Below are positions 22,607-34,411 of a stretch of DNA of 64,000 nt, piece after piece. Made by a program: the position numbers and the translations under genes. The first letter of the stretch is position 1. Each line of letters starts with the position of its first letter. Below the pieces are notes generated by a model. That model did not search any database and was not told where the DNA came from. It worked only from the letters and a program-made list of their open reading frames with translations. This DNA is from Lycium barbarum (lineage: Eukaryota; Streptophyta; Magnoliopsida; Solanales; Solanaceae): the NCBI RefSeq assembly GCF_019175385.1, contig NC_083338.1, positions 91,657,777 through 91,721,776 of the forward strand, read 5' to 3'.

Positions 22607-25237
22607 AAATACAGACGCCGTATTCGGCTCTCCCATATCCCGCGTCCGGGCATCCCGCGTCCGGGACGAAATCCAGCTGAATCAGGTGATGATATAACAG
22701 TGGTCCTTCCCCTTTTTCCCCATGTACATATACATATACATATTCACGTTCATATACATATGTCATACAACTGGCATGCATGAGAGCCCAAAGAAGTCAT
22801 GTGTCCATCGGAGTGACGTAAGGTCGGTGACCTCCGATTACGTTATGGAATACTCATGGTCACTTTGTCTCACCTTGAAGGAACGAGTATTTTAAGGCGA
22901 GACTACCAACGGAAAATAGCCTTAAGAGAGAGCATAGAATGAAATCATGGGCATTATATCCGTCAATTCATATTCTTTGAAGTCTTTTAGAAACTAGTGT
23001 CATAGCTACGGAATAAAATTAAGGTTCAAGAACTAGTATAACACCTTCATATTCACATTGGATTTTTAGCTCAAGGCCCTTAGTCGTGGAATCATTCTTG
23101 TCGTACTTATCATAGGCATATTCTCTTTTCTGACATCATCGTTATCATTATCGTCATGGAAGTATTCTCGTTGGGATAGGTACAGTACTTGTCATTTGGT
23201 AATGGAATAAGGATCGAAGGTTTCTTTTGGATTCAGCTTCAAAATAAATCAAACGGAACAATAAGGAAAATCCGGGGACCATGGGCCCACCTCGGGTCAA
23301 ATGAGGCGGCGTACCAAATTTACATATGTTACATGTCATGGCGTTACTTGTGAGGGTTTTAGGGTAGTCGGGTCCTATTTATGCGAGTTCTAGATGTTTA
23401 GGAAATTTTTCCAACATTTTGCACACTTTTTAGTTCAATTCTACTGATTGAAAAAAAGAAAACTTTAGGCGCGGATTCCGGAGAATAGAGTTGTCCCCGA
23501 GGCTCGTATTCGACCTATTATGTCTAAGACATGCCAAAGAAGAAAGGGTGAAGCCTTACATACCTTTTTCCGCTCCTTACGCTTCTCCAAATTCACGTTC
23601 CAAATTCGCCAAAATCTACAATTAGGTCACATTTACCAAACCTTGGTTAAAGCATTTGAAAGTTGATTCTCAAAGAAACACTTTGTCTGCCGAAATTTCG
23701 GCAGCACTTCCCCTGTAAATACACCATCCCCAAAAATCTAATATGACTAATTTCAATCAACAACAATCCGGGAATTTGACCCGGCCAAACCAACAACAAT
23801 ACTAGCAATCATTTTAGCAACACTTCAACATTCAATTCTATTCAATTCAATTCAACTCGATTCAATTCAATTCAATTCATATGACTTTCAAAGCACTTTA
23901 ATCAACATACTATTTCGTCCAACACCTTCCAAATTCATAAACTACATCAACATTCCGCACATTGACAACATTAACCACAATAACACATGAACTATATGAA
24001 AATCACATTATCTCCTCCAACAACTTACAACCGACTCCAACTTCATTTTCAATCATTAAATTCTCATTTTTCATCATAGAATCCATAACAACAACACTAA
24101 AATATCAATTAGAGTTAAGGCACCACAACTTGCCAAAGCATACCCCATTCGGCTACAACAACTACATTCATATTTTCATGAAATTTTCCATGGTTTCTAT
24201 ACATTACAACAACAAGCAACATACTACATAGAATTAACTCAATCTTCTCTTCAATACAACATATATACACGGCCAACACTACTCCATATGGCTACCATTC
24301 CAACATATTACATTCATGGTTTTTCATTCATTTTACATTATGGATTTCACAACACCACAATCAAACTACCAAAATAAAATCAATTCATCTTTTCTATACC
24401 ATGCAACACATTTTCGGCCAAACACCATACATATTCATATTTCATGAATTTCATGGATTTCTTCATTCTACCACACTCATAATCACCCATAACATATAAA
24501 AGAAGGTTAAGTTCTTACCTTTTCCTCTCAAGCTTCCTCTTAGTCAAGTTTATGGATTTGTTCAAGTGAAGGATTTTCTTGCTCCAACAACTCTTCTATG
24601 TTGTAAAGGACCTTCCATTTAGTAGGAAGGCTAGAAGAATATAATTTTTTTTTCTTGGTCACCTTCCATGGCCAACCATGGCCGAATCTCTCTCCCTCTC
24701 TTCTTCTTTTTTTTTCTTTCTTTCTTCCTTTCTAGTTCCTTCCATTAAAAGATGACTCTTATATTTATATATATACATGTCTTCCACCAATTTTCCATAT
24801 TTATAATTTGGCCCCTCAAAATAAGAATATAGCCACATGATCCCTCTCTAGAAATTTCTTCCATTTTCTTGATTTTTACTTTTCTTTGCTTGACTTTTCT
24901 CACTTGGTCAAAGAAGACCAAGTGTCTTCCCTTTTACACTTTAGTCCATCCATATTTATACTTTGCCCCCTTCACTTATAAAATGGTCACATGCTCCTTT
25001 TTTTTTTATTTCCTAGGGAATTCTTCCATTTTCTTGAATACTTGTGAAATTACCATTTTACCATTTTGTGAGTTTCTCTTTTTACCCTTAACCTTTCTCA
25101 ATATTTCCATACAATAATATTCATAAATAATATCCATAACCAACTTGTATATTAAAATAATTTTTGAAAATGGTCTCGCCCTTAACTTTCCACGACGACT
25201 TTGGAATTTCCAAACACACAAGATACGGGCTATAACA
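21846..25237 (-). mobile_element. Solo LTR 'G' in minus orientation
   Basis: It begins TGTCACACCCC and ends TATAACA on the plus strand, so it reads TGTTATAG...GGTGTGACA on the minus strand. The flanking direct repeat ATAAG is at 21841-21845 and 25238-25242. It is 3392 bases long and belongs to the same family as LTR K, with related ends in the 29047-48954 array. It holds a long (AT)n tract at about 22556-22602 and the hairpin at 22262-22280. No coding region is seen; the open frames are repeat shadows. Confidence 0.88.
22556..22602. repeat. (AT)n microsatellite
   Basis: About 23 AT dinucleotides inside LTR G. Confidence 0.95.
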
Positions 25238-25410
25238 ATAAGTCTCGGAAAGGAAATACGAGTAACGAGTTAATGACGACTTAATGATGTTTTGGGAAAG
25301 AGTTATAACGTCCCTTAGATTGATAATGATGTGTTGAACAAGTGTTAAGAAGGTTCCATAAGGATTGCAAATCAAACAAAGTGACGAGAACAAGTTCAGC
25401 GGACTGATAG

Positions 25411-25640
25411 GTTATACGGCTCATTATACGGACCGTATAATGTTATACAGACCGTATAATGGACTACAGAACCATCACAGTGAAGGTTGCTCACTGGTGG
25501 GATTATACGGTCAGTTATACGGACCGTATAAATTTATACGGCCCGTATAATGGACTGTATAATGGTAACAGTGAAGGGCGAAGGACAGGCTCATTTCACG
25601 GTCAATTATACGGACCGTATAATGGGCTGTATAATGGTCC
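25411..25640. promoter_or_regulatory. TACGG palindrome cluster in LTR F
   Basis: Perfect TTATACGGACCGTATAA at 25424-25440, 25515-25531 and 25606-25622, spaced exactly 91 bases apart, with extra half-sites between. A weak TATA-like TTATTAAATAAG follows at about 25658. The even spacing suggests the palindrome block itself was tandemly duplicated. Confidence 0.75.
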
Positions 25641-28207
25641 CGGCAGATCAGTTTTGGGTTATTAAATAAGAGACCAAGTTCATTAATTCATTTCCACCTT
25701 TCACCCCTTCTCTCTAAAACATCTCTCTACATTTATTCCACAAGTTTTCAAGGATTATTAGTGATCAACAACATAAATCAAGTGAATCAAGAGTAAGGAA
25801 ACCCATTAAAGGTCATTCAAGTCAAGAAATCTCATTGAAGGAAAACTAAAAATTTTGGTCAAGGGGAGTAATATCAACTAAGGCTTGTTCCTACAAAATC
25901 TAAGGTAAGATTCATGATATTTATATGTTGTTTAAGGTATTGGAGAGTTGAAATACTTAGATTGTAGAGAGGTATGGAAAATGGGTCATGAATGTGGAAT
26001 AGTGCCATTTTGAGAAATCGTTTGAATTGAGTTATGAGTCTTGATGTATTGTAATGTAAATGTGTTATAAACGATGTTGAGAAAATGAGATGAGCAATGT
26101 ACGTGAATGGACATAGTTGTGTGTTATAGCCTTGGATATGAGTAATTGAAAGTAAGTCTAGAAATGTGGATAATGTGGATGAATAATGATTATTGTTATG
26201 GTATTGTGAATGCATTATTGACGTTTGGGAGTTGATATACGCTACGGAGGAATGTCGTATAAATAAAGGAGATGCTGTCCAATTTTCTCTAGCTTTAGTC
26301 GTATATGCTAGCTATCGATTCTAATGATAATATGACTTCAATGAAGGTAGAAACGCTAGCATTGGAGGTGAACGCGCAAATGTAAAATAGTGAACAGAAA
26401 AGGTATGTAAGGCTAACCCTTCTTTCATAAGGCATGGTTCTTTGGCCAATCATCTATCATTCTATGAGCTCATGATGCGCTCCAAATGATTCTATTCTCA
26501 AAAGCTACTGAGCTTATGATCCTTGATATATACTACGATTGTACTACATTCCTCATATGACGAGTAAGGCTATAAGATAGATGTAATGATAACAACGATT
26601 ATAGTGATATTGATAGTAATGATAATGATAACCTTAATGATGCTAAAGATGCCTATGAGCTGTTATACGTATGTGTGCCTATGAATGGCTATAATAAAAC
26701 CCCGAGCTTATAATGCCGGGTAGAATATATGTATATGGATGTATATAGAGTATGTATATTATTACGTAATGCGCGCACACTTCTGCAGATGGTACGGATG
26801 ACCCTGATGCCTTGGTAGGGCCAGGTATGTATAACCTTGAGCCTTGGCTGGCCAAGTATGTATGGAACACCGAACCTTCATGGTCGGGCACGCTATGTAT
26901 ATGTATATGTGCTATGTATATGACATCAATAAGAGTACAAATATGTTATATATATGAGACGTAAATGATATGAATAAAAGTATGAATGGAAATACGAATA
27001 CGAGTACGCAAATGAATATGAGGGTAATTAAGTATGGATATGGATGTATGCCCGCGGATACGCAATAGAAATGGAATGTCCCTATGGAAAGCAAGTAAGT
27101 GCCATGATGATGATATTTTTGTCTCCCACCCTATGCTATTTCATATGTTGTCTATTATGCTTTCATATTGATATTGATCATGCTTTACATACTCAGTACA
27201 TTCTTCGTACTGACGTCCTTTTGTTTGTGGATGTTGCATCATGCCCGCAGGTGCACAGGGAGACAGGCTTAATCCATAGCTTCATTCTCAGAGACTACAT
27301 AACAGGGCTCCACTTCATTCGGAGCTATATCTTTTGGGTACATATTCTTTTGTGTACTTAGTTATGGGCATAGCGGGGTCCTGTCCCGCTTATGTGATAT
27401 GTTATACTCTTCTTAGAGGCTCGTAGACATGTGAATATGGTTAGATGTGTCCGACCTTGTCGGCCTATATTTTGTATATTATTTTGATAGCCTTGACGGC
27501 CCATGTACATTGACGTGGTATAGATGCCAACCATGATATGAAAGCGTTTTCATCCAATGGGACTAGCATGAATGACGAACAGAAATGTATGTTTAATTAT
27601 GTGGCTCACCTAGATGTAAGTATAAGTGTAAGCCAAGGGGTGCCCGGGTGGGCTAGCACCGGGCGCTCGTCGCGGCCTTCTAGACGGGTCATGACAAGAT
27701 GATGCCATTTATGAGTTTGATAAACCTATTTTATGATTTGGCTTCCTTATCTCCTATGACCCTCTTACGTTCCGGAGATTATAAGCCTATGACTATTAAG
27801 AACTACTTATGAGATAAAGATAAGAGATATGTCATGAATATGATAATGATGGCGATGAGTTTAAGCCTAAAGATTCTAAAGCTCATGATATGATAATTCC
27901 ACGAGGCTAATGATCCTTGTACGATGTCCATGAGGTTAATGATCCTAAGTATGGTTCCATTGATGCTTTTTCTTGTGTACACTCACCTTAAAATGTTAGT
28001 CCCCTCAAGGTGAGACATAATGATTATGATCACTCCATAATGTAATTGGGGGTTCACAACCTTATGTCACCCCGACATCGCTATAGTTACCTTCAAGTTC
28101 TAATGTATGTTTTGATTATAAATGTATAATGATGCTAAGTTATGATAAGGTCATGTTATGCCTATGAGATGTACAATAATTTTATGTTTATGATGTTCTC
28201 ACGATGA

Positions 28208-28430
28208 TACAATTCCACCGTGCCTAAATGGCCGGACATGTCACCGCAAAGGCGGGCTGCTTGTGATTCCACCGTGCCCAAATGACCAGACATGTCACCG
28301 CTAAGGCGGGCTGCTTATGATTCCACCACACCTAGATGGCCGGACATGACCACCACTAGTGGGCTGCGTATGAGTACACCGTGCCTAGAGGGCCAGGTAT
28401 GACCACCACTAGTGGGCGGCGTATGATGGT
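28208..28430 (+). repeat. ~54-base minisatellite in LTR E
   Basis: About four copies of a unit with TTCCACCGTGCC, a GGCCGGACATG-like block, and CACCGC..AAGGCGGGCTGC. A shorter, diverged version lies at the matching place in the T1 LTRs (11660-11790 and 19320-19450). Confidence 0.8.
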
Positions 28431-28827
28431 TACCTGGATACGGGCTAACAATGAGGATAGATGTGATATGATAAGCGTGATATGATGATATATGTGATTT
28501 CATGGTACATGTGATATTATTAAAATGTTCACACTCTTAAAAGTTAAGCAGGTTATATCTGCATCTCATGTCTTATGATTTCTCTATTATGTTCATTTCA
28601 TTCGTGCCTTACATACACGGTACAATGTTCGTACTGACGTCTTTTTTCTTTGGACGTTGTGTTCATGCCCACAGGTAGACAGGAAGGTGATCCAGACTCG
28701 TAGAAGCTATTAGCAGGCCTTGTGAGCACTCCATTGTTCCGGAGGTGCCATTGATTCTTTTGTGTATATATGTTTTGGCCACGACGGGGTCCTGTCCCGT
28801 CCATATGTCTAGTACTCTAGTAGAGGC

Positions 28828-29046
28828 TGATGTGGCGTGATTTTTACGCCACAATCGATACTTTTCGGCTATAAGTTTTACTTGTTGTTAAGCAAGTCGA
28901 TGTGATTTTACGTGTTTCTTAGTGTTTTTCAGGTAAAGGAACAGATTTGGCACAATCACAGTTGAAGTGCAGAACCAGGTCGTAAATTGAGGTTTACGGC
29001 TCGTATTCTACAATACGGGTCGTATTAAAGGATTTCAGAAACAGAA
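28828..29046 (+). repeat. H 5' LTR, first part
   Basis: It starts TGATGTGGCG, the same as the 3' LTR start at 63912. An eight-base inverted repeat TGTGGCGT/ACGCCACA with a 7-base loop lies at 28831-28853. TACGG half-sites occur at 28990-29025. It is interrupted at 29047. Confidence 0.9.
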
Positions 29047-29879
29047 TGTCACACCCTAATTCCGCTAGGGTGTGATGGGCACCCGACCCTTACTTAGGGT
29101 CGAGCGAACCCTCAGAGTCTTGCTGCACATAAAAGTCACGTCAAACTTTTTAAATCAAACAAGATAAAGTACGTAGTAATTTTTTTTTTCCAGAGATATT
29201 CTTTCTCGTAGCTTCCGAGCAGAACAAATCTACAGTCATTCAAAATTTAATACATAACACAGACTGGCATATCGGCTGACGGAGCCGCTGACAGACTGAC
29301 AAACAATACCCACGACGCTGTTTGCAAAGTCTCTAACATAAGTCCAGAAGCATAACATACAAACTCTAACTAGGCGGCACTCCGGAAACAAAAGGAGTTT
29401 GCCATCTGCACTGGAATATCTTCTATATTGTCTTCAACTCAGCTGGGAGTACCTGCGCGGCATGAAACGCAGCCCCCGAAGAAAGGGGGTCAGTACGGAA
29501 TATGTACTGAGTATGTAAAGCGGAAATGTAACAAATATAATCATAAACTGAACCATAAGTATAGAGATATAGCGGACAGAATCAAACCCGAATCCGAATC
29601 AGAAAAATAAAATATAAATATATATATAGTGAGTACAGGGTATGACAGACAGAGTGGTAATCTGAATCAGAGGTATAGAGTATGAAAGACCGAATTCATA
29701 TCCGAATCAGACTTTCAGAAATGCAACAGACAGAGTCATGCATGAAGAGTCATAAGCATATACAGAAAGTAAGGGTATTAACCAAAGTACCAAAATACTT
29801 ATTCTACAATTACAGATCGCATGTCCGAAGAGGTGCCGAAGATACAGAATACAGAACGGAGTACGGAACGTACAGAGGT

Positions 29880-30109
29880 GATGTCACACGCCAGACGAGG
29901 TACAGAACGTACAAAATACTCAGACGATGTCATATATCGGACGGAATGCAAAATGTACAGAATGCTCAGATGATGTCATGTATCGGACGAAATACAGAAC
30001 GTACAGAATGCTCAGACGATGTCATATATCGGACGAAATGCCGAACGTACAGAATGCTCAGATGATGTCATGTATCGGACGGAATACAGAGCGTACAGAA
30101 TACCAGAAT
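29880..30109. repeat. 46-base tandem repeat in LTR A (5 copies)
   Basis: Units of GATGTCATATATCGGACGGA followed by 26 bases ending CTCAGA. Matching blocks lie at 35231-35460, 40619-40848 and 45983-46212. Because 46 is not a multiple of three, open frames here change phase from copy to copy; these are not protein repeats. Confidence 0.9.
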
Positions 30110-30168
30110 GCTTATTTTCCGGACCAAATTATACATATCAAAACATGTAATATTTTTCACAGATGAAA

Positions 30169-30440
30169 GATCCCGGCCCTGTGATAAGGGACGCGGTAAC
30201 AGAATCATCATATGTCAAAATCATATGTCAAAGTATACATATGCAGATAGCAGATAACAGATCCCGGCCCTGTGATAAGGGACGCGGTAACAGAATCATC
30301 ATATGTCAAAATCATATGTCAAAGTATACATATGCAGATAGCAGATAACAGATCCCGGCCCTGTGATAAGGGACGCGGTAACAGAGCCCGGCCCTCTGGG
30401 AAGAGACGCGGTGAACAGAATTATATGCCATCCTGGCCGC
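30169..30440. repeat. 91-base tandem repeat in LTR A (3 copies)
   Basis: Starts GATCCCGGCCCTGTGATAAG at 30169, 30260 and 30351. LTRs B (35521, 35612, 35703) and C (40909, 41000, 41091) also have three, while LTR D (46274, 46365) has two. This accounts for most of the shorter length of LTR D. Confidence 0.9.
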
Positions 30441-32928
30441 CATCCCCATATCATCATATACAGATAACAGAACCCGGCTCTCCCACCTAGGGGCGCGGTG
30501 AACAATGCAGAGGAAACGCACGGTAACAGAACCTGGCCCGGGACGCAGTGAAAGAGGCATTAAGTCATGCATGAAGCAGAAGAAGGGCGCGATAACAGAA
30601 CCTGGCCCGGGACGCAGTGAAAGAGACATTAAGTCATGCACGAGCAGAGTCATGAGAAACCATATGCACATAAATCCAGACTCAATGAATAGGCACACTG
30701 GCCGACATTCGAAGACTCAGAAACGAGTTTCGGGCTCTTCCTAGTTAGTATCAGGAAGTTATGAGCATTTGGAATACAGAAACCTCTTCGGACTTTTAAG
30801 CGATCCGAGATCGTACATAATGAACGTTAAGGCTTACAGAGAATACTCATATCAGAATACTCGGACCAGAAAACTCATATCCAGATATTCATAGCCGAAT
30901 ACTTATATCGGAATACCCATATCAGAACACTTATACCAGACACTCGTACCAGTATACCTAACTCAGAATAATTATATCAGAATATTCATATCGAATTATT
31001 TATATATATATATCGGGTACTTATATCAAAATACTTATATATGAATATTTACATCAGAATGCTTATATCAAAATATTCGAATCGGATCGTTCGTATCGGG
31101 ATGTTTATATCAAAATAGTCGTGTCAGAATACTTATAACTGAGTTACTAAATACTTATAGCAAACTCGGAGCAATAACCAAGGTTTCTCTTAATTATCAT
31201 ACGGAAGTAGGGCAAATAAAACAATACAAATAGGTCTCGGGGTGGTGGGCCCACCTTGGGTCAAGTCGAGGTGACATACGTCAGACTATAATTGTTTGGT
31301 CTTAATAGGTCATCCACAAAAGTTTCAAAGCGATTCTCTCAAATTTGCGCAATTTATAGATGTTTGAATAGTTTCCAACAAAATGTAGCAATTGTGCTTC
31401 AATGCCATTGAATGAATAGTACCTAAAATCCAACTCGGATTTCTACGAGTAGAGTAACCCCCGAGGCTTCAAATCCAAACCTAACATACCTAGGACATGC
31501 CAAAAGAAGGAGGGGTACAACTTTACATACCTTTCTTGCCTTGTACGCTCGCCAAATTCAATTCCCGTTTCGTCAAAAATCTGCAATTGGTCATCTTTGC
31601 CAAATGTTGACTATAGGGCTTTGGCATTCAATCTTGAATTAGTACTTGTCTACCGAAATTTCGGCAGCACCTCCCCTGTAAATACAACGCCCCGAGAATT
31701 TAACTCGGCTCAAAAAAATCAACAACAACCCAACACAACATAAACAGTAACAACAACCACTATAAAACACAACATAACACAACTAGTCCCTTTTTTTTCC
31801 CAACATAATGTAGTAACTTCCATTCCGACTTCCCATTTCCAAACCAAACTCAATGTTTTCATATTCCTTACTAATCTAAATCATTGAAATACCATTTTGA
31901 AACATTTCATACCATTTCTACAAAATAGTCACAAAATATACAAAATGTACAAACTTTCCGCCAAAGCCATAATGCCTCCAAAACTTCTAATCTTTAACAT
32001 TCATATTCATAGTATGTCTCCATCTTCCAATTTCATCAACAACTACCAAAGTCCACATTTAAATTCTTATTTTCACAATTATACAAAATTCATATAAAAA
32101 TCACATAAATTCCCCATAACGACATACAACTTATTTCAACCAAATTCCTTCAACTTTCACTTCCAATATAGATTTCACCATAGCCACAACTATATTACAA
32201 CATAAAATTCAACTCATATTATCAATACAACTTTGCACCTACACGGCTCATGCACACATACATACCTACCATGCAAACTTCCATATTTTCATGAATTCTA
32301 TCCATTTCTACACACCATAACATAAACAAAACCTTCACAACATATAAAAGGGAATGAAATCTTACCTTTCTTCACAACTTCTTCACTTAACTAGGGTTAG
32401 AATTTTGTTCCAAAGATTAGTTCTCTCCTTCCATCAATCATACCATGTTGAAGAGGGCCTTCAAAATAGTGGAATACTAGAAGAAAATAATTTTTTTGGA
32501 TCAAATTTGGAGGCTCCAATTTTTTCTCTCCATGGCCGAAATTGGAGTGGTCTTTCTTTCTCTTCAAGGTTCTTGAAAATTCTAAGGATAGAGATGAAAT
32601 ATATAGCCCTCTTTATCATATTTGGCACATGGAAAATTAATTAAAAATCCATAGGCTTGGGCCATTGCATGGCCGGCCAACCCTCTCTCTTTTGGGCCTC
32701 ATTTTCTTATATTTGTTTTGAGCCCAATTGGCTACAAATCTTGTTTTGTAATTCCCAAAACAAATTTCCGAAATTCAAATTTTGTCCCTAGCCTTCCTCG
32801 GTATTTCCGCACCAATGTTATCATAGCCGGCACGTTCATACTAAGTAAGGTCTAAATATAGCCTCATTCATTACAAGTCAAGTTATCTCAAAAAAAAAAT
32901 CGAATATGCAAAAATGCCGGATGTAACA

Positions 32929-34411
32929 TCCTCCCCCCTTTAGAACATTCGTCCTCGAATGTTCAATTGACCTTAGGGGGTCTCATGACACTTCGGGGAG
33001 GTTCCTTTCTTTCCTTCAAAATTCTTTTCAATGTTATATTTGCCATCAACGTCATTCACCTCTCGTCGCACTTCTCGGTTCCTTACAACGTTATCATAAT
33101 CCCACGTCATACCAAACAGATTCATAACTAGAGCCAGACACACAGAAGCATATCGGACAGATTCATAATCAGGGTCAGATGTATTGGACTTTGGCGGACA
33201 GATTCGTAGTCAGAGTCAGACGTATGGAAGTATGTCAGACAGATCCGTGATCAGAATCAGGCGTACAGAGATGTATCAGATAGAAATGTAATCAGGGTTC
33301 GTCTATTCTTTTACAACTTTTGTATCCTAACCTCCGCTTCGTCCCATGCATTCCGTTTAATAAAACCTTTCGTCTATCGCAACATTAGTCGCTGGAACTC
33401 GGCTCTTGATCAATATGGTCACCAGAGGAGAATCATACACATACATATACGTTTACTGCTATCTTACTTGTAAACGTATCCAACCACTTTTCAAATTCGC
33501 CAAATTCCCGAGCGGTATTGCACCTTTCTGTTTTTTTTTTCTTTTTGCCCATTTAGTCCGCCTTGGTCTGCGCGACTCGTGCAAGGGTACTAGCTGCCCC
33601 ACACATTCTCCTTTCGTTTAAGTTACTCCAAATTTCTATTTATATGTAATACTTATACTCGTGAAAAATTTCGTATCCCCCCCAGGGGGGGGCACCCATC
33701 CTGAAATTGCTCCCAGCTTAGCACGCTTAACCTCAAAACGTTGGCGGAATTTGATGCCTTAACGACGATATAATCGCGTCCTTTTTCTCATATGGCCTTT
33801 ATTACTTGACCCAGGGCGAGTCGAGGTTTCACAGATCCCGAGACATTGTCGGAGTACGTCCTTCCTTATACATTTACTATTTTGCCCTTTTTGTTTCCTA
33901 ATGTGCACTTTTCACTTATGTATATAATTATTACCTGTTCTGGGCTTCCAGATTCCCGATGGTGGCGAACATACCTTCGTCGCCGTTACTTACGAATATT
34001 TCGGATATCGGCCCGTCCGGGCTCTTACTCACTATCCTTACATAACAATCTCCATTTACCATTCCTGCTATTCAGAATCTGGACATGGCAAATATCAACA
34101 TTATCTCACAGAACATACAGTCATATATCACATTCCAACCATTCGGAACTTCCAATTTCCAGATAACGGGGCAAACATGGCTTTTCATACCATTTCCCCT
34201 CTTATGCCGTCGTATATAGGGCTCACATAAGGAATTTCATTTCCTATGACTTGGCCTTATCGCACGATCTGAGACAGAAAGAAGGTCAACAATCCCTAAA
34301 TGCCCCGTAGCCTCCTGTTTATGAATGTGGCGCGCTACACACCATAAGCAGGACTCTACCGGACACGACTTTGCAGACAACCCCTAGGACAAACCTGCTC
34401 TGATACCACTT
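32929..34411 (-). other. Array internal region 1, non-coding
   Basis: On the minus strand it runs from a PBS (complement of 34390-34408, intact TGGTATCAGAGC) and leader to the pre-PPT hairpin (32943-32964) and PPT (32929-32942). A 42-base repeat of about four and a half copies lies at 33115-33295. No protein motif. Confidence 0.88.
33115..33295. repeat. 42-base tandem repeat in internal region 1
   Basis: Degenerate units around CAGATTCATAATCAGGGTCAGA. Matching blocks lie in internal 2 (about 38480-38665) and internal 3 (about 43855-44035). Confidence 0.8.

Larger units (their letters stand above)
21672..27696 (+). mobile_element. Solo LTR 'F' (chromovirus type), itself split by solo LTR G
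   Basis: From TGTTACACC at 21672 to GTCATGACA at 27696, flanked by the 5-base direct repeat AGATG (21667-21671 and 27697-27701). Without G it is about 2.63 kb, near the T1 LTR in length and closely similar in its first 60 bases. There is no internal domain, so it is a solo LTR left by LTR-LTR recombination. Palindromes lie at 25411-25640, the hairpin at 27194-27212 and degenerate GC-rich repeats at 26690-26890. Confidence 0.88.
20396..28827 (+). repeat. T2 3' LTR 'E', split by solo LTR F and cut by element H
   Basis: It starts with TGTTACACCTCG at 20396. The parts are 20396-21671 and 27702-28827 (about 2.4 kb together), interrupted by LTR F with TSD AGATG. It is cut off at TAGAGGC (28827) by element H; in T1 the same place continues CTCGTAGATACG. 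It contains palindromes at 20749-20837, a TATA-like GTATATAAAC at 20895-20904, a ~54-base minisatellite at 28208-28430 and a hairpin at 28618-28636. It is most like LTR J. Confidence 0.85.
29047..32928 (-). repeat. Array LTR A (3882 bases; 3' LTR of the element)
   Basis: Contains the hairpin at 29491-29509, a 46-base repeat at 29880-30109, a 91-base repeat at 30169-30440, and many degenerate ATACTTATATCAGA units at 30840-31140. It carries several changes not shared with B-D (for example around 31519 and 32650), so it is the most diverged copy. Confidence 0.9.

Noticed and set aside
22325..22783. 152-codon frame with Tyr-Ile and His-Ile repeats
   Set aside because: It reads through an (AT)n tract and ACATAT repeats in LTR G.
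29682..30166. Open frames of 60-128 codons repeated in all four array LTRs, on both strands
   Set aside because: They follow the 46- and 91-base tandem repeats and shift phase or length with copy number. They have no domain, and their recurrence is explained by the LTR copies.
29880..30440. Regular direct repeats that could be mistaken for a CRISPR array
   Set aside because: The units are head-to-tail minisatellites without unique spacers, inside plant LTRs.
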